Position numbers and translations under genes: made by a program | Origin: Saprospiraceae bacterium | GTDB lineage: Bacteria > Bacteroidota > Bacteroidia > Chitinophagales > Saprospiraceae | Length of the DNA stretch: 35,001 bases | Direction of reading: 5' to 3' | Assembly: GCA_020629615.1 (NCBI GenBank) | Contig: JAHDCZ010000024.1 | Coordinates: 1-35,001, forward strand | The notes under the pieces: model-generated | Told to the model about the DNA's origin: nothing | The model's database searches: none | What the model saw: the letters and a program-made list of their open reading frames with translations, nothing else | Shown here: in pieces, positions 18,500-27,049 of the stretch | Layout: each line of letters opens with the position of its first letter | How positions within the stretch are numbered: the stretch's first letter is position 1

Positions 18500-19120
18500 T
18501 CAAAAATTAATCCTAATATTCAATAAATATCTTTTAGATTCTGGTCCAAGATTAAATATAAGATCCAGGATACTTAGATTCGGCGTAAAGCCAAATTTGT
18601 CTTCAAACACCTGAGGATATCTATCCATTTTTTGCCTTTCGGCGAATGAGTTAAATTTGTTTTGATTTCTAAAGTCATATGCGTAGCCTTTCGGCGAATA
18701 ATGATCTGAAAATTTAGGTGAATAATCTATTTGCAAAAGATTTAAAAAATGATGATGTAGCGATAAATTGAGATCAAAAAGTAAACTGAAATTCTCAGAA
18801 ATGATCAAACGGTAACCATCAATGTAATGCTCGTAAAATGCGCTTTTCCCATAATTACTTTTGAGAGCACTTAAATGATGTCTAACCCAGTTTTCATCGT
18901 AGCTAATTTGAACATCTTTGATGTTGGATTGATTATTTTTTCCTTTTTTTAATGGGATTGATAAACTGGAACTCCCATTCGCCGAAAGGCAAAAAAACTT
19001 ATTTCTTAAACTCCTCTTTTGATAATTTTCGTGCTGTTCTAATACAAGTTCGTAGCCTTGCGCAATTAAGGCATAGAAGATAATCGGTGAGCAATATTGA
19101 CTAGGATAAATTATTTTCAC
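18500..19120 (-). CDS. WbqC-like family protein
   Basis: 206 residues matching the WbqC-like family: an N-terminal YPSQYCSPIIFYALI segment, EQHENYQKRSLRNKF, NGSSSLSIPLKKGK, the W-x2-HHLSALKSNYGKSAFYEHY motif, and the conserved GFTPNLSILDLIF near the C-terminus. WbqC was named from O-antigen gene clusters; biochemical function is unproven. The start is GTG (19120): no ATG occurs just upstream in frame and the family N-terminus begins here. The gene carries three exact copies and one diverged copy of a hairpin-capable 14-mer (see repeats). It is divergent from a glycosyltransferase gene, consistent with a surface-polysaccharide role. Confidence 0.88.
   Translation of the reverse strand: MKIIYPSQYCSPIIFYALIAQGYELVLEQHENYQKRSLRNKFFCLSANGSSSLSIPLKKGKNNQSNIKDVQISYDENWVRHHLSALKSNYGKSAFYEHYIDGYRLIISENFSLLFDLNLSLHHHFLNLLQIDYSPKFSDHYSPKGYAYDFRNQNKFNSFAERQKMDRYPQVFEDKFGFTPNLSILDLIFNLGPESKRYLLNIRINF
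18578..18592 (-). repeat. Diverged copy of the GSC-TTTC-GSC-GAAT element
   Basis: Minus strand GGC-TTTAC-GCC-GAAT: same layout as the exact copies but with swapped stem bases and one extra loop base. It encodes the conserved GFTPN segment, so selection on the protein may explain it. Confidence 0.4.
18634..18647 (+). repeat. 14-mer repeat GCCTTTCGGCGAAT, copy 1
   Basis: Exact 14-mer inside the WbqC-like gene. With flanking bases (18628-18648) it forms a perfect 21-base inverted repeat with copy 3. Contains the mini-hairpin GCC-TTTC-GGC (GCC-GAAA-GGC in the mRNA). Confidence 0.8.
18686..18699 (+). repeat. 14-mer repeat GCCTTTCGGCGAAT, copy 2
   Basis: Second exact copy, 52 bases from copy 1, same orientation but read in a different codon frame (Ser-Pro-Lys-Gly versus Phe-Ala-Glu-Arg). 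Confidence 0.8.
18977..18990 (-). repeat. 14-mer repeat GCCTTTCGGCGAAT, copy 3 (inverted)
   Basis: Third exact copy in the opposite orientation, encoding Cys-Leu-Ser-Ala-Asn. Identity with copy 1 extends to 21 bases (18976-18996). Confidence 0.8.
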
Positions 19121-19130
19121 ACCACAATTT

Positions 19131-19149
19131 AAGATACCGTTTATCTTTG
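19131..19149 (+). promoter_or_regulatory. Back-to-back -7 boxes of the WbqC/glycosyltransferase divergent promoter
   Basis: AAGATA-CCGTT-TATCTT is a perfect 6-base inverted repeat with a 5-base centre. Extended to the right it reads TATCTTTG (19142-19149), an exact TAnnTTTG box, 8 bases before the glycosyltransferase ATG. To the left the minus strand reads TATCTTAA, a partial match, in front of the WbqC-like GTG. No clear -33 TTG is seen. Confidence 0.5.
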
Positions 19150-19157
19150 CACAAGAA

Positions 19158-20423
19158 ATGCATCCATACTTTACTAAATCCAGCTATCTAAATCATCCTT
19201 TGGTAGAACCATTATGGACTAATAAACCAGATTTAGTCATCGTAATTCCGGCCTACAAGGAGATGGATTTGCAAGACTGTTTGAATCATTTATATAAGAT
19301 TCAAAACACCGACATTGTGGTGAGCGTAATCGTAGTGATAAACTATCGTATGGAGGATGATGAGGCGATCAAAATATTTTCTAATCAACAATACGATTTA
19401 ATCAAAGCTTGGTTTAACAATCATTCGTCCGATGCTTTTAGTGGGGAGGTTTTAATTTTAAAGGAATTAACTTTTAAACATGCTGGAGTTGGATTGGCGA
19501 GAAAAATAGGGATGGATGAAGCGGCATATCATTTAATCAATTCCAATCTTGAACATATTCCCATAGTAGCTTTCGATGCAGATTGCACCTCTTCTTCAAA
19601 TTATTTTGAAAAGATTAAGGAGCACTTTGAGCTTTATCCAAAACGCTCTGCCGCAAGCTTGTACTTTGAACATGAACTTAGTGAGTTAAAACCTTTAGAT
19701 CGAAAGCGGATTGCTAGTTACGAACTTCACCTTCGTTGCTATGTAAATTTGAAAAGAATGCTGGGCTTGCCGTTTGCTTTTCAAACGATTGGGAGCTCGA
19801 TGGCGGTGCGTGCCAAGGACTATGTTGCTAAAGGCGGAATGAACAAAAGGAAGGCTGGTGAGGATTTTTATTTTTTACAGAAGTTTATCGAAGATCGACG
19901 GTTTTCAGAAATTAATGATCTCGTGGTCTATCCTTCTAGTCGTTCGTCGGATCGAGTTCCATTTGGAACAGGCAGAGCAATTGAAAATATGATCCAAGAA
20001 GCTCAGGAAGATTTTACGACTTACGCACCGCAGTCATTTATAGCTTTCAAAACACTTGTGGACTCACTACGATTTTTGTATGAATCAAATGAAGATGAAC
20101 TCATCCAATTTGTGCAAGGCCTAGAAGAGGGTTTAAGGACTTTTTTAGAGCAACAAGATTTTTTGAATAAAATAAAAGAGGTAAAAAGCAATGCTTCAAA
20201 TTTCGAATCGTTTCAGAAGCGATTTTTTCAGTGGATGAATGCATTTAGATTTATGAAATATCTCCATTTTTATAGAGATCATTATGCACCCAATGTTAGT
20301 TGTTTAGAAGCTTTAAATTATATTTCTTCGTGTGAGGGATTGAGGTTCACAGAGATTGAAGAAGGCTTGATATATTTGCGATTAAAAGATCGACAAAGCC
20401 AATTTTGGAAATCAATCTCTTAA
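19158..20423 (+). CDS. Family 2-like GT-A glycosyltransferase
   Basis: 421 residues. The GT-A fold is indicated by an N-terminal strand DLVIVIPAYKE (25-35), the metal/nucleotide-binding DAD at 140-142 in VAFDADCTSS, and GEDFYFLQKF (234-243), the acidic acceptor-side motif of family 2 enzymes. GVGLARKIGMDEA (111-122) is also typical. No membrane span is evident, so it is probably cytosolic or membrane-associated. The long helical C-terminal part (about 285-421) is of unknown role. Donor and acceptor are unknown. The stop overlaps the miaE stop through a shared TTAA. Confidence 0.85.
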   Translation: MHPYFTKSSYLNHPLVEPLWTNKPDLVIVIPAYKEMDLQDCLNHLYKIQNTDIVVSVIVVINYRMEDDEAIKIFSNQQYDLIKAWFNNHSSDAFSGEVLILKELTFKHAGVGLARKIGMDEAAYHLINSNLEHIPIVAFDADCTSSSNYFEKIKEHFELYPKRSAASLYFEHELSELKPLDRKRIASYELHLRCYVNLKRMLGLPFAFQTIGSSMAVRAKDYVAKGGMNKRKAGEDFYFLQKFIEDRRFSEINDLVVYPSSRSSDRVPFGTGRAIENMIQEAQEDFTTYAPQSFIAFKTLVDSLRFLYESNEDELIQFVQGLEEGLRTFLEQQDFLNKIKEVKSNASNFESFQKRFFQWMNAFRFMKYLHFYRDHYAPNVSCLEALNYISSCEGLRFTEIEEGLIYLRLKDRQSQFWKSIS

Positions 20424-21004
20424 TGCAAAGCACTTCGGATTTCTAATCCATCCAATATTTCGGCTTCTCGTTCAACCCACCATTCGAGACGGGGAAACAC
20501 TTGTTCTTCGCTAAAATAATTAAGCGCCATTTTAACATAAATATGTCCATGTTTGGCCTCACTTACCCATAACATTTTGTAAAATTTGGCCATTTCTTCG
20601 TCAGTTTGGGCGTCTGCAACCATTTTAAATCGTTCTGCACCTCTTGTTTCTACAACAGAAGCAATCAGCATTCTATCCATGAAGCGTTCTTCTCTTCCGG
20701 AATGACAAAGTTTAATCAGCTGTTTGACGTATTTGTCTTCCTTAATCTGATGTGCTAATTGAATTCCTCTTTCGGCCATAATTTTATAGACCATTTGAAA
20801 ATGTTCTAATTCTTCTACACCCGTTTCTATCAATTCAGGAATGATTTCTACACGGTCGGGATATTTAGCAACCATGCTCATAGCCATCGCTGAAGCCTTT
20901 CGTTCACAATCAGCGTGATCTTGAAGAAAAGATGGAAAATCATTCATTACGGCTTCTATCCACTCTTGTTTTGAAGGAATTCCTACGTCTAAATTTAATT
21001 TCAT
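20420..21004 (-). CDS. miaE: tRNA-(ms2io6A)-hydroxylase MiaE
   Basis: 194 residues, ferritin-like four-helix di-iron enzyme. Candidate iron ligands form the expected duplicated pattern: Glu34 (CERKAS), Glu65-x2-His68 (EELEHF), Glu119 (VVETRGAERF) and Glu149-x2-His152 (SEAKHGH). Known reaction: O2-dependent hydroxylation of the isopentenyl group of ms2i6A at position 37 of tRNAs reading U-initial codons, so its presence suggests aerobic growth. It has an excellent Bacteroidota-type promoter almost touching the ATG. It converges on the glycosyltransferase with a 4-base overlap of stop codons. Confidence 0.93.
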   Translation of the reverse strand: MKLNLDVGIPSKQEWIEAVMNDFPSFLQDHADCERKASAMAMSMVAKYPDRVEIIPELIETGVEELEHFQMVYKIMAERGIQLAHQIKEDKYVKQLIKLCHSGREERFMDRMLIASVVETRGAERFKMVADAQTDEEMAKFYKMLWVSEAKHGHIYVKMALNYFSEEQVFPRLEWWVEREAEILDGLEIRSALH

Positions 21005-21008
21005 AAAC

Positions 21009-21038
21009 CAAAGATATAAGCAAAGTAGAGTAATTCAA
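21009..21038 (-). promoter_or_regulatory. Bacteroidota sigma-type promoter of miaE (near-leaderless)
   Basis: Minus strand: TTG (21038-21036), a 19-base spacer, then TATCTTTG (21016-21009), an exact TAnnTTTG -7 box. Only 4 bases separate the box from the ATG at 21004, so the transcript should start at or within a few bases of the initiation codon. Confidence 0.7.
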
Positions 21039-21209
21039 TAATTAATTTACTAAAAATACATTATGATATTCGTAATGTGTAAAACATTGTAAATGAGATC
21101 TGTGCAAATTTATTGTATACCATATTAATAATGTCCTGAAAACATATTATAAAAATATTTAATATGTGGCATGTTTCTTGTTTTTCTAGAAGCAAAAAAA
21201 GGCTTTACT

Positions 21210-24200
21210 ATGAAATTTAGATTCATAGCACCAATAATTGTTGTAATAGGAATAATGAGTTTAACCAGCTCAGTTGATAAATGTGAAAGCAAGCGGCATA
21301 AAATCCCTAAGAAAGATCGTATCGATGCGGCCATGCATCAGGAATATATGATGACACATGATATGGCCTCGGGAAAAGTGCCACGACAACAGTTGATGAA
21401 AAGTCAGAAAATTCTTCAGCAAATTGCTCAAGAACATAGCGACAGAATTCCTTCGATGAATTTATCTTGGTCGGAGAGAGGTCCAAGTAATGTCGGTGGA
21501 CGAACAAGAGCCATCTTAGTAGATCAATCCGATCCTAGCTCTCAAACTGTTTTTGCCGCCGGTGTTTCGGGAGGGCTTTGGAAAACAAGCAGCATAGAAT
21601 CCAATGACCCGTCATGGCAAAGTGTGGATGATTTTTTCGGAAGCCTCTCTATTTGCGCCTTAGCGCAAGATCCTTCAAATACTTCTATTCTATATTTTGG
21701 TACTGGTGAAGGCTATTTTGAAGATGATGCCGTTCCGGGTATGGGCTTGTGGAAAAGTTCTGATGGTGGGGATAGTTGGCTTCACTTGACGTCAACAGCG
21801 AATGATGATTTTAGTTTCGTTCAAAAAATTGTTGTTGATCAAAATGGATTTCTGTATGTCAGTACGTTTAGTGGAGTTCATAAATCAACAAATGGAGGTT
21901 TATCTTGGACGAAAGTATTAGGAATTTCAAAAGGCGCCGCAACCGATAAAGCGAATGATTTAGCGATTGCCCAAGATGGAAGCATATATGCGAGCATGGG
22001 AATATATTGTCAAGATGGATTGTATAAGTCTGTCGATCAAGGTACAAGCTGGACTAAATTATCGACCGGTCTGCCAAGTAGTTCGTTTCATAGGATTGAA
22101 TTTGAATTGGCTCCTTCGGATAATAATACCATATATGCTTTGTTTCAAGACTCTAATACTGGAGGATGTAAAGGAATTTATAAAAGCAATAATGCCGGTT
22201 TGACTTGGACAACAACAAGTAATCCCAATGCCTTGGGAATGACAAATTTTGCGCGTACACAGGCTTGGTATAACTTGTCTTTGGCTGTTGATCCTCTCAA
22301 TAAAGAAAGGTTATATATCGGTGGTATTGATCTTTTTATGACTGCCAATGGAGGGATGTCATGGACTCAAGTCAGTCAATGGTCTGGATCAGGTGGAATT
22401 CAATACGTCCATGCCGATCAACATTTTATGTGTTACCTTCCAAATAATTCGGACAAGTTATTGTTTGGAAATGATGGAGGAATCTGGTATTCAAATAATG
22501 CCGCTTCTTCGATGCCAGTGATTTTTCCGAAGAATAAGGGCTATAATATTACCCAATTCTATGCTGCAACAGCTGATCCAACTCCTGGTAAAGATTTATT
22601 TATTGCAGGAGCTCAGGATAATGGGACGCAAGGATTTAATATGCCAGGCATCAATGAAACCGTAGAGTTAAGTGGTGGTGATGGTGCCCGTTGTTACATT
22701 GATAAAAATAATCCCAATATTCAAATTACCTCTTATGTATTCAATAACTATTTCGTTTCTACGAATGGGGGTAATAGTTTTAGCTTTTTCAATTTCAATG
22801 ATCATGGATTGTTTGCCAATGCTACTGATTATGATCATAATACTCAGATCCTTTATGCTGCCAGTGAGCCCGGTAAATTGTTGCGTTGGAATAACCCAGC
22901 TGTGGGTGGAAACAGTCACGCGAACATGACCATCAATGGAATCAATAATGATCAAATTAGTTTCGTGAAGGTATCACCTAATGTGGCTAATAGATTGTAT
23001 TTGGGGACTTTGAAGGGTGATGTATATTATTTTGATAATGCACATTCTGGTACAACAAAAAATGCAATTAAAATAAGACATGATGTTGATGGATTCGTCT
23101 CTAGCATAGCCATAGCTCCAAATAATGAAAACAATATTCTGGTAAGCTATAGTAACTACAACAGAAAAAGCATTTATCATTCCTTGAACGGTGGAACGAC
23201 ATGGAATGATGTAGAAGGAAATTTACCTGATATGCCTGTCCGTGATGTCATTTTTAATCCCGAAGATATTGATAAAGCCATACTTGCGACAGAACTTGGT
23301 GTTTGGGTTACAGACGATTTGAACTCGACGAATACAACATGGATACCCAATAATTTGGGATTGGCACAAGTACGTGTAGATGACTTGTTTGTGCGTGAAT
23401 CTGATAAATTCATCTTGGCGGCAACACATGGACGAGGATTGTATACGAGTTCTACATTTGGAACGACCAAGGTGTCTTTTGTAGAGGGAACAATGGATCT
23501 AATGGAAATGCCGATGAGCGTTTCGGAAGGTCCATGTCAAGAAGACTATTACGAAGTCGATATTCCTATTCAAATAACTGCCAACCCAACTTCAACAGAA
23601 ACGGTGACAGTCTCAATCGATTATCCCAATAGTACCTCGACCAATCAACGCGATTATGTTTTGAAAAATTCGAGTGTCAGTTTTACTCCTTCAGGAAGCA
23701 TGACTCAATATATTAAATTGCGATTGTTGGATGATGCCATCGAAGAAAATATGGAGTACTTGGTACTTAAATTGAACCCTCAATCTGCACAGCTTGGAGA
23801 TCATTCGAGTATACAACTAACGATAAGAGATAATGATTATCAACCTGGTGCTGGGGGAGGTGCTGTAGAAATAGGTGATGGATCTGCAACGCAGGATGAC
23901 TTTCCTTTTCGAGGATATTATGAAGATGAAAAAACTCAAATAATCTATCGTGCTACAGAATTAATGGGAATGGGACTTCAAGCTGGTCCGATATCCGCTT
24001 TCTCGCTAAATGTAAAAACAAAACACAGTACCGGAGAATTCAGTGGATTTACTGTAAAAATGAAACACACTTCTTTGAATGATGCTAATCCGTCAGGTGT
24101 GCCATTCGAACAGGGATTTCAAACGATGTATAGTGCGAATACCAGTACGGTTGAAGGCTGGAATCAGTTTGACTTTAACCAAGATTTTAATTGGAACGGA

Positions 24201-25433
24201 ACAGACAACATCATGGTAGAACTTTGTTACAATAACAATAGCTGGTCTGATGATGATGAGATGTATTGTACGGTCACGCCTTATAATTCAGTTCAATATA
24301 GATATGTTGATGGTAATATTGGTTGTAATCTTAGCTCAATTCAAAAGAATTCCAACTTAAGACCCGATGCCAGATTTTATCAAGTGGGTGGGGGAATAGA
24401 ATTAGCAAATACTATTGGTAGTAAAAATAGTTTTGTGTCAGGTGGTCAGACGGCTCATTTTTATGAGAACGGTAAACTTATCATGAGTATTGAAAATTTA
24501 TCGAATCAAAACATAGCCTGTGTTACCGCAGAATTAGATGGAATAGGTAATGGTATAATTAGCCCGACTTGGTTGAATGGCAAATCGTTAAATGAGAAAA
24601 CATTTTATGTGGATGCGGATCAAGATGTGCATTATCGTGTGAGTCTGTATTATCATGAAGATGAATTAAGTGCTTGGTCAGATCCTGATCAATTGAATAT
24701 TATAAAAACACCTGTTCCTATTTCTGATTATTCTGGTGGAGGTTTTATCATAGCTGAAAATTATGAAGTTGATATTGAATCTTTAAGTGGAGGAGTAAAA
24801 TCCTATTCTACCGAATTCAATGGTTTTTCAGGTTTCACTTTGACAGATTTTAGTTTTTCGGTGGTTCCCTTAGATTTGGTTGATTTTCATTTGACGCATG
24901 AACCCGGAAAATACAACGAATTGAATTGGACAGTAGAAAACGAAATAGCCATGGACGTTCATGTGATCGAACGATCTTTCGATGGAAGAATATTTGATGA
25001 GGTAGGAAATATCGAATCCAAAAATCAATTTGATCAGAAATCAGATTATCAATTCTGGGACAGAGATTTAATTTTTACGAATAAAACATATTATTATAGG
25101 ATTAAATTTATTGGAGAAGATGGCTCCATTAATTATTCCGATCTAAAATCAGTCTATGTAGGAGATAGAAATTCGAATGTGCTACTCGTGTTCCCAAATC
25201 CATTCAAGAGCGAATTGAATTTGGAACTGAGATCAGAAAGAGGAGACGTAAAACTGAAATCTATTGAGATTAGAAATTTATCTGGTGAATTGATTCATCA
25301 AGAAAATTTTGATGACAGCTCGATACATAAAGCATCAATTAATTTACAGCAGTATCCAGCTGCGATGTATTTGTTGAACTATCGCTTGAGCAATGGCAAG
25401 GAGGGAACTACTAAAATCACTAAGACAAATTAA
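21210..25433 (+). CDS. Large Asp-box beta-propeller / Calx-beta protein with T9SS type A tail
   Basis: 1407 residues from the ATG at 21210, chosen because it begins the signal peptide (MKFRFIAPIIVVIGIMSL); an in-frame codon at 21171 would put 13 residues in front of it. The VPS10/sortilin-like propeller region opens with SERGPSNVGGRTRAI and carries seven Asp-box motifs (SSDGGDSW, STNGGLSW, SVDQGTSW, SNNAGLTW, TANGGMSW, STNGGNSF, SLNGGTTW). It is followed by a Calx-beta domain (about 23470-23840, ending IRDND), a further beta-sandwich (about 23870-24390) and a type A sorting domain (VFPNPFKSELNL to TKITKTN). Known: such proteins are secreted by T9SS. No glycosidase catalytic residues were identified, so an enzymatic role is not claimed; adhesion or ligand binding is inferred. 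Confidence 0.9.
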   Translation: MKFRFIAPIIVVIGIMSLTSSVDKCESKRHKIPKKDRIDAAMHQEYMMTHDMASGKVPRQQLMKSQKILQQIAQEHSDRIPSMNLSWSERGPSNVGGRTRAILVDQSDPSSQTVFAAGVSGGLWKTSSIESNDPSWQSVDDFFGSLSICALAQDPSNTSILYFGTGEGYFEDDAVPGMGLWKSSDGGDSWLHLTSTANDDFSFVQKIVVDQNGFLYVSTFSGVHKSTNGGLSWTKVLGISKGAATDKANDLAIAQDGSIYASMGIYCQDGLYKSVDQGTSWTKLSTGLPSSSFHRIEFELAPSDNNTIYALFQDSNTGGCKGIYKSNNAGLTWTTTSNPNALGMTNFARTQAWYNLSLAVDPLNKERLYIGGIDLFMTANGGMSWTQVSQWSGSGGIQYVHADQHFMCYLPNNSDKLLFGNDGGIWYSNNAASSMPVIFPKNKGYNITQFYAATADPTPGKDLFIAGAQDNGTQGFNMPGINETVELSGGDGARCYIDKNNPNIQITSYVFNNYFVSTNGGNSFSFFNFNDHGLFANATDYDHNTQILYAASEPGKLLRWNNPAVGGNSHANMTINGINNDQISFVKVSPNVANRLYLGTLKGDVYYFDNAHSGTTKNAIKIRHDVDGFVSSIAIAPNNENNILVSYSNYNRKSIYHSLNGGTTWNDVEGNLPDMPVRDVIFNPEDIDKAILATELGVWVTDDLNSTNTTWIPNNLGLAQVRVDDLFVRESDKFILAATHGRGLYTSSTFGTTKVSFVEGTMDLMEMPMSVSEGPCQEDYYEVDIPIQITANPTSTETVTVSIDYPNSTSTNQRDYVLKNSSVSFTPSGSMTQYIKLRLLDDAIEENMEYLVLKLNPQSAQLGDHSSIQLTIRDNDYQPGAGGGAVEIGDGSATQDDFPFRGYYEDEKTQIIYRATELMGMGLQAGPISAFSLNVKTKHSTGEFSGFTVKMKHTSLNDANPSGVPFEQGFQTMYSANTSTVEGWNQFDFNQDFNWNGTDNIMVELCYNNNSWSDDDEMYCTVTPYNSVQYRYVDGNIGCNLSSIQKNSNLRPDARFYQVGGGIELANTIGSKNSFVSGGQTAHFYENGKLIMSIENLSNQNIACVTAELDGIGNGIISPTWLNGKSLNEKTFYVDADQDVHYRVSLYYHEDELSAWSDPDQLNIIKTPVPISDYSGGGFIIAENYEVDIESLSGGVKSYSTEFNGFSGFTLTDFSFSVVPLDLVDFHLTHEPGKYNELNWTVENEIAMDVHVIERSFDGRIFDEVGNIESKNQFDQKSDYQFWDRDLIFTNKTYYYRIKFIGEDGSINYSDLKSVYVGDRNSNVLLVFPNPFKSELNLELRSERGDVKLKSIEIRNLSGELIHQENFDDSSIHKASINLQQYPAAMYLLNYRLSNGKEGTTKITKTN

Positions 25434-25576
25434 TTTACTCCATTGTAGACAAAATAGATGATAATAAGCAGGATGATCGTAACGAGAATAGAAATTTTAA
25501 AGAATTGCTTTTCTTCTTTCGATCGAACTGCGGTAGAATTAGTTTTTTTTCTTGATTTCTTGTTACGTCTTGACAT
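25430..25576 (-). CDS. Possible 48-residue single-span membrane protein
   Basis: ATG at 25576, stop TAA at 25432-25430. The N-terminus is strongly basic (MSRRNKKSRKK), followed by a polar stretch (TNSTAVRSKEEKQ), then one hydrophobic helix FFKISILVTIILLIIIYFVY and a short tail. That is a coherent N-in membrane microprotein, and it fills most of the gap between two genes on the same coding logic as the helicase neighbour. Its stop shares TTAA with the stop of the propeller gene. No recognised family and no clear promoter, so it remains a candidate. Confidence 0.55.
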   Translation of the reverse strand: MSRRNKKSRKKTNSTAVRSKEEKQFFKISILVTIILLIIIYFVYNGVN

Positions 25577-25635
25577 AGGAAATGTTAGTTTATTATGTTC
25601 CCTAATTTAAAATTTATTCAACGAAAATCAAAAGA

Positions 25636-26946
25636 TTATTTTTGCTGATCGTAGTATTCAGTGATTCTTTGATCTACTTTAACATCTTTGGGCTTGATCG
25701 GATTTTTTAGCACTATTCCCTCTAATGTTGTGCATCGACTTAAAGCCACGTAAGTTTGACCGTATTCAAAGGCGCCTGAACCCAAATCAATAATCACGCG
25801 ATCAAAGGTTTTTCCTTGACTTTTGTGAATAGTGATTGCCCAAGCTAATTTTAAAGGGTATTGGGTGAAAGTACCTATAACCTTTGTGCCGATTCCACTA
25901 GATGTTTCTTTATCCAAGTCGTATCGTAATATTTCCCATTCCATGGGTTCTACTTCAATAATTTTTTCATTGCCCTGATTACTTGGGATCGCTACATTCA
26001 CTATTTCGTTGGTTAAGGATACCACTTTGCCAATAGTACCATTGACAAATCGTTTTTTAGGATCATTTTTGACAAACATGACCTGGCATCCTTTTCGTAA
26101 TTCTAGAGAGGGATTGGTCGGGTAGAGTCGTTCCTGAAATTGTCCAGTGATTTTAGCATTATAAAACATTTGATCTGTGGGAAGTTTGGACAATTCTTCT
26201 TTGTTGATATTGTTAGCGACTAGATTTCTACTTGTCAGCGTGATATAATAGTCGTCTTCAATTTCTTCACTTGGGATGTGCCTCCGATTTAATTCTTCGA
26301 GATCATCGTAATCAAAATGCATGGTACGGATATTGTCCAAAATTCGGATGAAGTTTCTCTCTTCTTGACGATAGACTTTTTGAAGCTCAATCATTTCCAT
26401 GTCATATCCTAAATTTTGTATGACATCAGAGGCAAAGAAATATGGACTCTCATATCGAGTTCTAAAATATTCTCTCTCCACCGGGGAAGAGATCACCGGT
26501 GGTAATTGAAATAAATCCCCAAAAAAGATCATCTGTACTCCTCCAAACGGTTTGTCTATACCACGATTTAATCGAAGAAAGTAATCGATATTATCCAACA
26601 TATCGGCACGTACCATTGATATTTCATCGATGATAATTGCTTCGACTTTACGATAGATATAATTGTTTTTTCTTTTATGAATATCTTCTTTATTGAGCAT
26701 TTTCGGTGGAAACCGAAAAAAGGAATGAAGGGTTTGTCCTTTGACATTTAAAGCCGCTATACCTGTCGGAGCAAGTACTACGATTCTTTTTTTACTTGTG
26801 TTACGAAATAATTGAAGTAGGGTAGATTTACCAGTTCCAGCTCGCCCGGTAATAAAAGCGTGAATATGCTCGAACTCTAAACGATTGATCGTTTGGTTGA
26901 ATTCTCGACTAAGATGTATAGGCTCCGCCAGCTTTGGTTCCTTCAA
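25636..26946 (-). CDS. Pif1/RecD-like superfamily 1B DNA helicase
   Basis: 436 residues. Motif I (Walker A) GRAGTGKS is at 34-41, motif Ia APTGIAALN at 59-67, Walker B IIIDEISM at 104-111 and motif III FFGDLFQLPPV at 141-151. The C-terminal UvrD_C_2-like part has AWAITIHKSQGKTFDRV and YVALSRCTTLEGI (motifs V/VI). This is the small bacterial Pif1 type, a 5'-3' DNA helicase family with roles in replication and recombination. The start appears to be TTG (26946): the frame is open for another 60 bases upstream but without ATG or GTG, and a -7 box TATATTTG lies 14 bases before it. Confidence 0.9.
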   Translation of the reverse strand: MKEPKLAEPIHLSREFNQTINRLEFEHIHAFITGRAGTGKSTLLQLFRNTSKKRIVVLAPTGIAALNVKGQTLHSFFRFPPKMLNKEDIHKRKNNYIYRKVEAIIIDEISMVRADMLDNIDYFLRLNRGIDKPFGGVQMIFFGDLFQLPPVISSPVEREYFRTRYESPYFFASDVIQNLGYDMEMIELQKVYRQEERNFIRILDNIRTMHFDYDDLEELNRRHIPSEEIEDDYYITLTSRNLVANNINKEELSKLPTDQMFYNAKITGQFQERLYPTNPSLELRKGCQVMFVKNDPKKRFVNGTIGKVVSLTNEIVNVAIPSNQGNEKIIEVEPMEWEILRYDLDKETSSGIGTKVIGTFTQYPLKLAWAITIHKSQGKTFDRVIIDLGSGAFEYGQTYVALSRCTTLEGIVLKNPIKPKDVKVDQRITEYYDQQK

Positions 26947-26960
26947 ATTATATATTTTTA

Positions 26961-26968
26961 CAAATATA
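26961..26968 (-). promoter_or_regulatory. -7 box of the Pif1-like helicase gene
   Basis: Minus strand TATATTTG, an exact TAnnTTTG match, 14 bases upstream of the TTG start. The nearest TTG is 25 bases further upstream, longer than the usual spacer. Confidence 0.45.
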
Positions 26969-27049
26969 ATATGTATTCTAGAGGTCTCTGCATCAAAAAG
27001 AATTAATTCTTAGTGTTTGCACTTCTTTAATTACGATAGAGGATTAATT

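Noticed and set aside
21039-21209. Promoter or small RNA in the gap before the large propeller gene
   Set aside because: AT-rich with short AATGT/ACATT inverted bits, but no TAnnTTTG box at useful spacing and no stable hairpin with a T run.
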